Shown piece by piece: positions 46,377 to 56,585 of a stretch of DNA of 64,000 bases; the first letter of the stretch is position 1, and each line of letters begins with the position of its first letter. Made by a program: the position numbers and the translations under genes. The notes under the pieces are model-generated. The model made no database searches, was not told the DNA's origin, and worked only from the letters and a program-made list of their open reading frames with translations. This stretch comes from Acanthococcus lagerstroemiae (lineage: Eukaryota; Arthropoda; Insecta; Hemiptera; Eriococcidae): contig CM063112.1 of the NCBI GenBank assembly GCA_031841125.1, forward strand, positions 9,202,603-9,266,602, given 5' to 3'.

Positions 46377-47465
46377 ATTTAATTGGATGTTAGAAGAAAT
46401 ATTTAGAAAACTGGAATGGGAAAATATGGGGATACAGATAAACGATGAAAAACTGAACCATCTAAGATTCGCGGACGATGTATTAATAAACGAGGATACA
46501 AAGATGCTCTAGGAAATGGGAGAAAAATTGACAGAGGTAACTGCAGAGGCGGGTTTAGAAATGAATACAAGCAAAACAAAACTATTAGCCAATATGGAAG
46601 GGGAATGTAAACTACGATACAAGAAACTGAAATAGAAAAAAATCTCCGAATTCTACTGTTTGGGACAGATACAATCGTTTGAAGATAGAACAAATGGAGA
46701 AATAACTAAAAGAATAAATAAAGCATGGGCAAGCTTCTGGACTTTAAAAAACACGTATAAAGGTAAAATGGAGATTGAAACAAAGACGAAAATATTGAGA
46801 AGATGCACTCTACCAGTCCTCACCTATGGAACCCAAACGGGAGCCCTACCGGAAAAGCAAATAAAAAGGTTAACTACCACAGTGAGAACAGGGACGAAAC
46901 TAAGGGGGGCACGGGAAGGCAGCAACCCCAAGCCTCCGCCAGAGTTGGGCAATTTTAGTATATGGATCAAAATTGGGAAAATTCAACCAGTCAAAAGAGA
47001 TTTCGAGTAGTTTTTTTCTCTTTTTTTTTTAGGTAACATACAAAAAAAAATTTGATACTTAGGAATTTTGAGTTGAGTCAGTTTGGAATTTAAGAAATTT
47101 TTCCCCTGTAGGAAAAACTCTTCGCTATACGTTCCTCAGTGAGAAGGATGGAATAAAAGACAGAGTGAAAAACAAAAAAATAAGAAAGAAAACGGGTATG
47201 AAAGAGGTAAGTCGGAGATCAAGAAATTAAAACGGGATTACGCCGGACACATCGCACATCAAGAAGGGACCCGATAGAACAAAAATACCAGGGAGTGGGA
47301 ATCTTACAAGAAAAGGAGAGAAAGCCCAGGTACAAAATGGCGTGATGATAAAACAAAACTTACGGGAATAATGTGAGGAAGAGTAGCCCAAGACTGAAAA
47401 ATATGGAAAAAAGCTGGGGAGGCCTATACCCAAAGAGTTTGAGTAGTTCGGAGAACAAAATGTAC
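46377..47465 (+). pseudogene. RTE-like LINE reverse transcriptase fragment in Helitron 2
   Basis: One main frame gives WMLEEIFRKLEWENMG, then LRFADDVLI (intact FADD at 46468-46479), GLEMNTSKTKLL, RINKAWASFWTLKN, YKGKMEIETKTKI and LPVLTYGTQ up to 46880. A 249-bp MITE interrupts, and the coding resumes after 47138 as RVKNKKIRKKTGMKEV, then WRDDKTKLTGIMW and IWKKAGEAYTQRV near 47455. An in-frame stop occurs at 46508-46510 (KML-stop-EMGEK) and further frameshifts follow. The palm start, fingers and endonuclease are absent. Confidence 0.85.
46889..47137. mobile_element. hAT-type MITE inside the RTE LINE
   Basis: Left end CAGGGACGAAACTAAG, right end ...cgttcctc, flanked by the perfect octamer AGTGAGAA at 46881-46888 and 47138-47145. 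The LINE reading resumes right after the second octamer. It shares its interior with the MITE at 42098. Confidence 0.88.
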
Positions 47466-47971
47466 ATCTTCTATTGTGTATATTTATCAAACTGTAGAGC
47501 TTGCAAAAATAAAAGGCTGATATTAATTACTATCCCAAAGATTTCATTTTTTGGAAACCATATTCAGCCTTTATTTTCGAATTACCCAATTAAATTCTTA
47601 AGATCCCTAACATTTTTGTCTGAACAACACAAACACGAAGCGATAAACTGCAAATAAATCAGAACACTCCGAATGAACGCAATGTGACATGTATAGCAGA
47701 TGTCCGGGAAGTCTGGACCCCCCTTGCAACTACTTCTTCAAATAGTTTTTTCTTTTTAATTTTAGCAACCCCCTCCCCCCTCATCTTACTCACTTGAGCC
47801 AGCTCACCATAGCCACCTTACTTTAGCCAACTCACTTTAGCCCACAGTCTAGATGAGCCGCAAAGCGGGTCAGCTGGTTGATTTATAAAATTTTTTGGTT
47901 CCCCCTCCCACACTATTTTAAAGGCTGTACTGAGGAGACAAAAACCTAAAAATTACAGATAAAACTGTAGA

Positions 47972-48130
47972 GTCGCTGTGTGCCCGAGTGGTTAACGTGT
48001 CCACTTCGCAATCCTTTTGCGTCTCGGGTTCGAGTCCCACCAACGCCAGAAAGCTAATGCTAATGATATTCGAAAAGCCCTCCTCCCACCACACTATCAT
48101 CCTAGAGATCACAGTGACTACAGTATAAAT
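47972..48130 (+). mobile_element. tRNA-derived SINE, type 1, second copy
   Basis: Better preserved than the copy at 5790: box A-like TGCCCGAGTGGT and box B GGTTCGAGTCCC, then caacgccagaaagc, ending cagtgactacagtataaat. Confidence 0.8.
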
Positions 48131-48359
48131 TGCAGGGTCAAGCTGTCGACATTGATATTTGGATAGAATTCTACGTCAATGTCGATCCAAAAATCGATGT
48201 CGATATGATGACTCAACTTCCGTATCGCATTCTGCAGGGTGTTGTCTAATGAAATGCGTCTCCTCTTCATCTTCATTTTTGACCTCGAAAGTGGATCAAG
48301 CTGATCGAAAAGCATGATTTCAATTTAGTATTGTGTGGTTTCGTTTTTTAGTAAAAAAA

Positions 48360-48720
48360 ATTATCCATTCCACAAAATACGGGCTGGAGCATTCCACTTC
48401 TACTTCAGTTTTTCGATGGCAGCGTATATCAAACGAAGCATTAAAATGAAAGTTTCTTAAGTCGCTGATCTCGATATCCAATCAGATTTCTGATCTGACC
48501 CAAATTGCAACCTCAAAATTCAAATTTCACTCGTGAAATGGGCAAAATCAATTTTTTTCAAGAAACTAAACAAAGCATTAAAAAAAGGGGGTTCGGGTCA
48601 CTGGTTACAAAAGTGTATCAGGCTATTTGAATTTTGTGACCCGAATCGGAGTCGGATAAGAAATCGGACATAATTTTTGGATTTAGCAATCTAACTACTT
48701 CCTTTTTCTTTTCTTTTTTT
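48360..48720. repeat. Dispersed degenerate repeat block
   Basis: Phrases aagtcgctgatctcga, atcagatttctgatctgacc and gaatcggagtcggat, written here partly in inverse sense, belong to the family seen at 37630, 60130 and 780. Confidence 0.55.
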
Positions 48721-48730
48721 TTTTTTGCGG

Positions 48731-48955
48731 AGGTCTGGTTGGCCGAGTGGATAGCGTGTTGGTCTCGGAATCTGAAGGTCCCGGGTTCGCACCCACGTAG
48801 CAACTCGCCAGATTTCGACAAAGGCCGGTTTTTCGGCCAGAGGGAAGAGGGCTAAGACAGCCCTAATCGCCTCCCCGACGTCTCTGAAGTAATGCTCGAA
48901 AGGGCGGATTCCAGGGCTCGGGTTGAGAGCAAATTAGAAACAGGACTTCCCTTTT
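48731..48955 (+). mobile_element. tRNA-derived SINE, type 2, second copy
   Basis: TGGCCGAGTGGATAGCGTG head, box B-like GGTTCGCACCC, then the same body as 14327-14570 (gtagcaactcgc, aagacagccctaat, ctccccgacg, ctcgggttgagagcaaa). Confidence 0.85.
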
Positions 48956-49149
48956 TGGAGAGAAAATTTTTGCACTCAATAAGAAACTAGACGTTAGGAG
49001 TTGAAGATCCTGCTTTGTAGCACATCGATCTAACTTTTCAATCAAAATGGTAGCGAGAGCATTTCATCAGAAAACCTGTACATAAAATCTGACCACAGTG
49101 CCAAGTGACTAATATTGAGTGTCGACTTTTTCTTGGATTGAAAAGTCAC

Positions 49150-50100
49150 TTGTTACTTGGGGGAAGTTTGCAGGGTGGCCATTGTTGCAACAGGGGAAGC
49201 TCGCATAGTAGCCATTGTGAGGCTCGTAGTAGTTGCCTTGGCTGAGTTCGGCAAACTTCCCGGTGTTATGTCTGGTTTCCTCGAACGGAGGTTGTCAGAT
49301 ATTACTGTATTATGACTTTCTCTGAATCTAGTTATACAAACGAATAACATGAACGACAGAGACACGGGGCGGCTTTACGGTGAGACCTAGTACTTGCCCT
49401 TGTTCGATCGGAAGTCGTAAGTGTCGCGATAGTCTTGTTGCGGAGCATCAGACATCTGGATGCTGCGACGGGACAGTATCGGAGATTCTCAATTCGACTA
49501 TCCACGGCGGTGCATCAGATACTGAATGCAGCATGCAGGAGAGTATCTCGAAGCAGAATGCGACCCCTCTTCGGTTCGTGCCCGGAGCACCAGACAACTG
49601 GATGCTGCAACGGGAGCGTATCGAAGATTCTCGATTTGGATATCCTTCAGAGTGCACCAGATATTGGATGCAGCACCCAGCGGAGCATACCAAAGTAGAG
49701 TTACCTGTGAGCCTTGACTCTAAAGAAGTGCAGAATACTCGAACGGCTGTCAGTTCGAGTTTATACCTATAGCCTGACCGTGGGCGCTTTCACCAGTCGT
49801 GACGTATTCTGGGGGGTATAAAACACAACCCTCCGCGTGACTAGTTGCCAGCGACGACGGTCGCGCTATAAGCCGGGTTTCTCTCTGAAATTAGGGGTTC
49901 GCAAGCTGCTCGAGCGTAACAACCAGAAATATTCCCATACCAGCTTTCATGTAAATTGGCCAGACAGTGAAAGGTTTGAAGACATGGAGAGAAAGACCGA
50001 TCTCAATGTCTTACTTATACCCTTTTCCCTCATTTCAGGTCTGAAGGAAAGTTCGCTGTCCGTTCATTAGTTTTACGAGTTTGAATCACTGTCCTCTTCC
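49150..50100 (+). other. Short repeats and TATA promoter, possible solo LTR
   Basis: A block of GC-rich subrepeats: ggagca(t/c)cagaca(t/a)ctgg at 49441 and again at 49588 (period about 147 bp), each followed about 70 bp later by a weaker copy. Downstream is a canonical ggTATAAAA (49817-49823). The arrangement resembles a retroviral-type LTR (enhancer repeats, TATA, start), but I see no partner LTR, no tRNA primer site and no gag/pol. The 130-codon frame across the repeats is unrecognised. Confidence 0.35.
49817..49823 (+). promoter_or_regulatory. TATA box candidate
   Basis: TATAAAA preceded by a G run, with ctagttgcc about 22-30 bp downstream where a start would fall. The transcript driven is unknown. 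Confidence 0.4.
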
Positions 50101-51149
50101 TCACGGTTATCACGCAGGATCTAGCCATTCTAAGACCCCTCCTCACAAGCAATGAACCACCGAACACTGTTTGGAACCTACTTTCATCTTCTGCCTTATC
50201 ACAGCCCATTCGAATGAAAATTCGTTCAACTAAAATCGTATCTCGCGGGTTCTCTCGAAAAGCTCACATTTCGTACACGTGATCTGTACACGGATTGTCA
50301 ATAATCCTCCACCCCTCGTCTGCTCCCAGTCCGAAGTATTGTCGCGAATCGATCATATTCACAAAACCCTACCTCACCGATAAAGAAATAACATATCGCG
50401 TTACGAATTAATAGAAAACTGAAGATTCGAGAACCGATACTTCTATATGTACGCGAAGGGATGCGACGGAACGCATTCGATATTGCATTCCACGGCTGTA
50501 CTTGTACATTTTATTAAGTCGAGTAGGAATTTCTTTTAATTTCGCTCTTCAGAATGAACACTGCACACACATACCTGCAATACAGAAATAATAGACTCGT
50601 CTGTTGCAACACCCACGCGGAAGAAAATTCCTCGCAATCCGCCGATCAAATATCGAAAGTCGACGAATGCATTGTACTCGTATAGTCCAGACCATAAATA
50701 AATAAAAAAGTCCAACAAAAATATCACAAAGTGAAATTTTCGTATAGTTGGTCAGTAGGGCAGACTGATGAACGTCCGGCCTAAAAGTTCTAAGACATCC
50801 CGCTAGTTCTTCGCAACACACTCACCCCGCCCCTTCCCAAAAAAATTGATTTTTGATTGTCATTCAATCACGATGTGAAAAAAAAGATTCAAACAAAAAT
50901 TACTCTGAGCTGGGGTTTACTAAAAAATGGTTCCATATAATTTTTCGATATTTATTTTCGAAACGTCATAAAAAGGGGAGGAAGTTCGAAATACGAGTAC
51001 GTCACACTGCTGCACATCAACCCAGGCCTTCTGAGCAAACGCGTAAAATGTTTGATTTCGTAAATGGATGCAAATAATCCTCAGTTTTGTTTCTCTACCC
51101 CTAAAGGTAAGGGAGCAAAAGGAAACTGGATTCATCAGAATTTCGAGAA
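50101..51149. other. Intergenic, no gene seen
   Basis: Moderately CpG-containing, little repeat content, no recognised frame or RNA. Confidence 0.5.
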
Positions 51150-51157
51150 AATTGAGA

Positions 51158-51704
51158 CAGTGACGGAGCTAGCTTTTTTTTTGGGGGGGGGGGGGGTAGG
51201 GGGCAGGAGAAATCGATGAAAAAAAAAGCTTAGCTCTAAAAATTCATATTGAAGTCATGAAATGAGATCCGTAAAATTCTAAAATATATTCAATTTTTTC
51301 ACCATGGTATAAAAAAGAATAGTAATATTAAAAATTGACAGTAATGTTAAAAATTAATGGTGGAAATTATAACTAATTCACTCGCATTCGCCGTGTTTCT
51401 GGCCTTAGTCAAGTTTTTCTACGATTGCATTAGCAATCACCAATCAGTTGCAGTTAACCAATATTGTGCAATCCATAGTCCCCACTTTAACAATCAGATT
51501 AGGCAAGTATATGTGTGTATTTTTGTGAGTGCATATTTTAGTATTTGCTTATAATGCATGTATTGAGATTAGAGTACTGAAAAAGTTGGTCCATTTTTCT
51601 ACTTTTTAGCCGAATATTTAAATTTTAGGAAATTTTTGGGTAGGTAATTTTTTTGGGGGAGGGGGTCCGTGGCCTCCCTGGGATTCCCCTTAGCTCCATC
51701 ATTG
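51158..51704. mobile_element. hAT-type element, 547 bp
   Basis: Left end CAGTGACGGAGCTAG, right end reversed CAATGATGGAGCTAA (12 of 15), flanks AATTGAGA (51150-51157) and AACTGAGA (51705-51712), 7 of 8. A G run lies just inside each end. No coding. Confidence 0.85.
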
Positions 51705-51712
51705 AACTGAGA

Positions 51713-52503
51713 AGCAAATAAAAGCAGGAAAACACGATCAGGCATATATTAAAGCAAAAAGATATTTTGAAGCAAGAAAAAAGAGAACAAATAATTTAAG
51801 GATGAAAGAGGAAAATTATTAGATTCCAAAAAAGACAAAGTAAAAAGATGAATTGGATATTCTGAAACTATATAAGAATAGAGCAGGTGTAAGTAAATGT
51901 ATGGAAAAAGAAGATAGCCTGGAGGATGAAGAAAGAGGAAATCCTATTTTGAAATCGGAATTTGATAAAGCTCGGAAAAAAATGGAACCAGGTAAAGCAG
52001 AAGGAGTTGATGAAGTTGCTAGTGAGTTATTCAGGAATGCAGGAGAAGTAGTTTTAAGAAATTTATATGAATTAATTTACAGAATGTATGAGTAAGGAGA
52101 CATGCCATTAGATTTCCAGAAAAGCAAGTTGATTATGATCCATAAAAAAGCAGGAGCACACGCGAATGTGAAGATGATCGTATTATAAGTTTACTATCGC
52201 ACATATCAAAGATTTTAGCAAGGATAATAAATAAGAGAATAAATACAATGGAAGACTGGGTGGGAGAAAATCAGTTTGGATTCAGAAAAATGTAGAGAGA
52301 AGAACACGAGGAAAGCAATCTTATGTTTGAAGTTTCTATTAGAAAAAATAAGAAAAAAAGGTTTGGATACACATACACGAAGCATTTGTAGATTTCGAAA
52401 AAGCTTTTGATAAGGTTGTATAGTAAAAAATGTTTAATGTTGAAGGAGGTAGGCGTTAAGTATAAGGAAAGAAAAGTAATATGGAACTTATATAAGGATC
52501 ATG
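51713..52503 (+). pseudogene. LINE reverse transcriptase fragment (LINE B), copy 1
   Basis: From 51853: KNRAGVSKCMEKED, KKMEPGKAEGVDEVASELFRN, GDMPLDFQKSKLIMIHKKAG, then in a new frame RIISLLSHISKILARIINKR, VGENQFGFRKM, VDFEKAFDKV and ERKVIWNLYKD. This is the finger and early palm part of an RT, in at least three frames. The reading is then cut by the composite hAT element and continues for about 40 bp after it (53697-53735). Confidence 0.85.
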
Positions 52504-53696
52504 TAGGAGCGAAACTATAGGGGTGTGGGGGTTGAAGCACCCCTCCCCAATAATTTGACAGTCGGCAAATTTCAAATCTGTTCATTTCAATTTTTCATGT
52601 TTTATAAATGTTTGTTTGTTCATTTGTTTTTCAATTAAGAAATATTTCGATTAAAAAATTGGCAAAGTTTTAGTTGTCAAAAAAAAATTTGTCGGCAAAT
52701 TTTTCTTTTCCGCCTCCTCAAACTAAAAGTCAAATTTCGTTTCTCAAAATGGAGTGCCCTGGACTCCTGTCAAAGGCTAGTCAGTCAAAAGCCGAAAGTT
52801 TCAAGCTGAGTACCGAACGTTATCTGAAAGGTTGAAACAAAGCTAGAATGTGGAAGACATTTCGAAAATCTGAAAGTCGGTAACAAACGTTGAATTTCGG
52901 ATTTCAATGACTATTCTGTTTTTACTAGATTCTCTGTTTGACCTGTCTAGAGCCTGAAATTTGAGAAAATTGAACGTTTTATTAAAATCTAAAAGTTGAA
53001 AGCAAACAACTTATTTTCCAATGTCACAAGCTGAATCCGATAGCAAATGTTCTATTGTTTAATTTACGGGCTTTAGTCCTGGTATATAAGAGGGAAATTT
53101 AGTCCGAAACAAAAGTCAAAACTCCATGCATTTTTCCCATAAGAACGAAAGGAAGCTTGTGGCACGAATCGACCTGAAACTTGATAGTTTTTTTGTTGTT
53201 TTTTTTATTGATTTTATTGGAACCAATTTAGGAGACGAATCAGAGGAAATTCAGAAAAAAAGATCACCAAGAGTAAATAACGACCACCTTAATGTGTAAA
53301 GGAAGTTGTATGTTCCTCTCAAGTATTCCTAACATCCTTCCAGCTTACCCTCCCGGACTAGAGTATGCACATGTGCGCAAATGTGAGTGCTTGGGGGATA
53401 AGATTCCAATCTGCATGCAGGGACGAAATTATGGGGAGGGGGGGGGGTGAAACTCCTCCAATAATTCGGCAGTTGGAAATTTTGAAACTGTTCATTTGAA
53501 TTTTTCATTTTCTAAAAACGTTTGTTTGTTCATTTTTTTTTCCAATTAGAAAATATTTTGATTAAAAAATCGGCAACTTTTCAAATTTAAAAAAAATTGG
53601 TTGGTAATTTTTAGTTTTCAAAAAATATTTATTGGCAAATTTTCTTTCTAAACCCCCCCCCCCCCCGCCCGAACTGGAAGTTAAGTTTCGTCTCTG
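52504..53696 (-). mobile_element. Composite hAT-like element, copy 3, within LINE B
   Basis: About 1193 bp in the opposite orientation to copies 1 and 2. Modules are 52504-52745 and 53418-53696, with about 670 bp between them. Ends: tAGGAGCGAAAC left, and reversed CAGAGACGAAAC right. Flanks: GGATCATG (52496-52503) and GGCTCAAG (53697-53704), 6 of 8, each differing by one base from GGATCAAG. The LINE B frame on both sides, compared with LINE B copy 2 at 55811-55860, shows that the sequence was continuous before insertion. No coding capacity. Confidence 0.85.
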
Positions 53697-53734
53697 GGCT
53701 CAAGAGGCCCAATTCAAATAGAGGGTGAAACTGA

Positions 53735-54365
53735 ACACATATTTTTACTTCTTCCAGATAACCATTTGTCAATTTGTTATTTCTAGATCGTTTTGATATT
53801 CAGATTTTTCATACGATGAAAAGTTATTCTAAACCAATGGGATCGTAGGGGTGTGAAATGATTTTCAAACCCCACATTGGCAGCAAAATGAATTTTCATT
53901 TCTTCTAAGAATCTCATTTTTGTATTTCTTGATCGTTCTAATGCTGGATCGTTTCACAGGATAGAAAATTATTCTGAACCAGTTGAATCTTGGGAGTATG
54001 AAACAATTTTCAGAAGTCATACTGACCCCGCAGGCTTCTAGCAAATCGGACATGAATTTTCATTTCTTGCAAGATTATAATTTATAAACTTGCTGTTTTT
54101 TTGGTCAATATGATACTGAAATTTTTGAGATGGAAATTTAATGTGGACCAGTGTAGTAGTTATGAAAGTATCAAACCATTTTCAGAACCCACCCTGGCTC
54201 CATAGACTTATAGCAAATTGAACTAAAGCTTTCATTTCTTCCAACATTATCATTTGTCAATGTGTTATTTTTCGGTCATTTTTATGCTGAGATTTTCCAT
54301 ACGATGGAATGTTATTCTCAACTAATGAGTCTTGGGAGGGTGGAAAAATTTCCCCCGCATCATCA
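53735..54365. repeat. Diverged satellite, about 166-bp unit, four copies
   Basis: Units begin near ttcatttcttc(c/t)a and contain atttgtcaattt, gatttttcatacgatgg, ttattctgaacca and attttcagaaccc. Starts are at about 53737, 53898, 54059 and 54227. Copies are about 65-75% alike by eye, so this is old. Confidence 0.8.
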
Positions 54366-54494
54366 TGAGTAGACTGTGCCTCTAGGGGTTGGTACTTCAG
54401 ATGAATGATTATTTTTCATTACACTCGTAGTAATTTTCTATGTTATTATTTAAAACGATTTCCTTATTTTTCGTTATAAGTATCAATTTTCTCA

Positions 54495-54737
54495 TAATTG
54501 AAGAGGTTGGAGTCCAAACAGACACTTACCATTTTACTTCAAGAACGCAAATAGACAAAATACTGCATACGGGCGCAGGAATATCTCTTGCTGCGCCTGT
54601 GAATGTGCGATATGCATCACACACTCAACGATCACAGGCGCAGCAAGATATTCCTGCGCTCGTGTACAGTATTTGGTCTATTTGCGCCCTTGAAGTGAAA
54701 TGCCAGGTGTTGGTTTTGATTGTAACTTCTTCAATTA
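54495..54737. repeat. Long inverted repeat (hairpin), about 108-bp arms
   Basis: The left arm from taattgaaga to gcgcctgtga (54495-54603) and the right arm (54629-54737) are complementary for nearly all their length, best near the loop (gcgcaggaatatc, gctgcgcctgtga) and looser at the base. The loop is about 25 bp. Transcribed, it would form a long double-stranded RNA stem. No coding. Confidence 0.9.
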
Positions 54738-55640
54738 TCGATAGCCCGCCCATAAGTCTTCTTTTGCGCAAAATTAAAGTATTTTCCTCCTGAGTAGCGA
54801 GCGCCTTGTGACATAACACTCCATACCATGTGCAGTGGGAGTTCGAAAAGCTTGTGAATACGTAATCTCGTGATTTAGAAAAAAAAAGGCGAATTTTCAA
54901 TAGTTTCGCATACAGCAAGGATTGAAAAACTCGCGATATCGGATGCTTACGGTATTCACTTTCGATTTCTACCAATGACTGATGATTAAATAGCGTCTGA
55001 ATATTCAAAAAAACGTCAAAACTTAAAATCTGATTTTGTAGGCATGAAGCATGTTTTTTCCAAGCCGGTCACATATGCATAAACTATGCGACTTTTTTTT
55101 ACGCACAATATGTGTTTTTCCTAGAAATACGCAAAAATATGTAAAATCAATATAGGTATCATTTTACAGCATTTTGATAGCCCCAATTGTTCAAATTTTA
55201 TTCTAAACTGAAATGCCTGAGAAAACTGAATAAAACTGAAATATTATAAGAACGAAATAAGAAGACGATCATCTCGAAAAACCTTTAATTCGGTAAATTA
55301 ATTGAATTTAAAAATGAAAAACATTCTTACATTGCCCTCAATAACTATACGAAAAATTTGCTAAAACATTTTTTTGTTCAACTTTTTTATTCCTAACATG
55401 AGTCGATTTTTTTTTTTTTTTACAAGGATGAAACGCAAAATAGCCTTATTTTGAACAGTTTTTGTAAATTTGGCAACTATAGGGGAAAAAAACAGACACG
55501 AAATTATTTTTACCCCAAACATGTAAAATATGCAAAATGAAATGGGGCTCAAAATACAAGAATTTTTCTGAAACATAAACATTTTTCATCACTTTTGGAA
55601 TCAGAAGTGACCTAAGAAATAGAGGATGACAAAAATAAAA
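54738..55640. other. No gene; tatgcaaa-rich stretch
   Basis: 55050-55560 carries repeated atatgcataaa, tatgtgttttt and aaatatgcaaaat motifs like those inside the element at 27338-29313, so it is probably a relic of a related element. No ends were located. Confidence 0.45.
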
Positions 55641-55790
55641 GTGTTAGGGTACTCTCTACTGAAGATGACATAGCAGCCGAAAGCACTCCGGACTACAGAA
55701 GGAAGAAACTATGAATTGGCACACCCTACATATAGAATTTACCAAGTTCACTCACACTCGGATATGGACACTAAAAAAAAAAAAAAAAGG
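55640..55790 (+). mobile_element. Retroelement 3' end with A tail and hammerhead-like motif
   Basis: gggtactctctactgaagat, then gccgaaagcactccggact and gaattggcacaccc recur at 62510-62612 and, inverted, at 62115-62195. Here the block is followed about 30 bp later by a run of 16 A (55772-55787). The copy has CTGAAGA where a hammerhead core needs CTGATGA. Confidence 0.55.
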
Positions 55791-55804
55791 CATGTGCATA
55801 TATG

Positions 55805-56575
55805 CCATACTCAAGTAATATGGAACGTATTAAGAATCAAAAGGCTCAAATACAAATGCAGGATGAAGTGGGAGAAACGAAAATTCAAAAAAGAGTGAGA
55901 CAAGGTTGCTGTTTGTGACCAAAACTACTCATAGAAAAAGTAGTTAAAGAAATTAATGAAAGGAAATCAGGTGTGATACCATGGGAGACGGTTAGAATGA
56001 TAAGTTTTGCACATGACACTACAATAGTGAAAGGAAGCAAAAATGAACTAAAGAAAAAAATAAATTGAAAATACAAGGTGCCTCTATCAGATTTGAAAAT
56101 GGAAAATATTGGACTTTTATTGGACTTTTTATTAAACCGTAGTAGATGGAAACGAAACCCAATGAATATGGAAATGGGAGATGAAAAAATAAAAGAGGTA
56201 AAAGGAGTTTAAATACTTAGGTAGTCTGATAACGCAAGATGGAAGAAATAAAACTAAAATAATGAGTAGAATAGAACAAGTTAAGAGGTTTTTTTCAAAA
56301 GAGGAGACGGCAAATATAGATTCAAAAACTGAGATTTCTTCAAACATACATTTGGAGTATGGCATTGTATGGATGTGAGACCTGGACAACAGGAAGACAA
56401 GAAAGAAAAATGATAGAAATTTTTGAAATGTGGTGTTATCAGAAACTGTTGAAAATCAAATGTACAGAAAAGATCAGGAATGAGGAACCATCGAGGCGCA
56501 TAGGAAGGAAAATAGAACTTCGGAATACAATAGTAAGGAGAGGAGTTAAAATTATGTCATAATACGTATAAGACA
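55805..56575 (+). pseudogene. LINE B reverse transcriptase fragment, copy 2
   Basis: Picks up where copy 1 stops: IWN, then KAQIQMQDEVGETKIQKRVRQGCCL (two frames), KVVKEINERKSG, then the catalytic box reads SFAHDTTIV instead of FADD (first Asp to His). It continues MEMGDEKIKEV, KYLGSLITQDGRNKTKI, ALYGCETWTTGRQERKMIEIFEMWCYQKLLKIK and ends about RRGVKIM. This is the palm, thumb and C-terminus. Multiple frameshifts and the active-site change make it dead. The first bases (aagtaatatggaac) also occur at the end of copy 1, so these are two copies, not one split element. Confidence 0.85.
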
Positions 56576-56585
56576 TCCAGAAATA

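Larger units (their letters stand above)
44808..47877 (+). mobile_element. Helitron 2, head to tail with Helitron 1
   Basis: Starts TCTACTATACATATAAAAG immediately after the CTAG of Helitron 1 and ends CCGCAAAGCGG, gtcag, CTGG (47874-47877) followed by T. The 5' third parallels Helitron 1 closely (gaaccgtaagagctgg, aatttcggtaccctaatta, aaaacgagctcaaaatgc). It contains an RTE LINE (46377-47465), which in turn holds a MITE. No Helitron protein is encoded. Confidence 0.85.

Noticed and set aside
49380..49772. 130-codon frame as a gene
   Set aside because: It spans tandem subrepeats and has no recognised domain; competing frames are open on both strands.
52504..53696. LTR retrotransposon, because of the direct terminal modules
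   Set aside because: The ends are not TG...CA, the target duplication is 8 bp with CAG-type ends, and there is no primer-binding site or polypurine tract.
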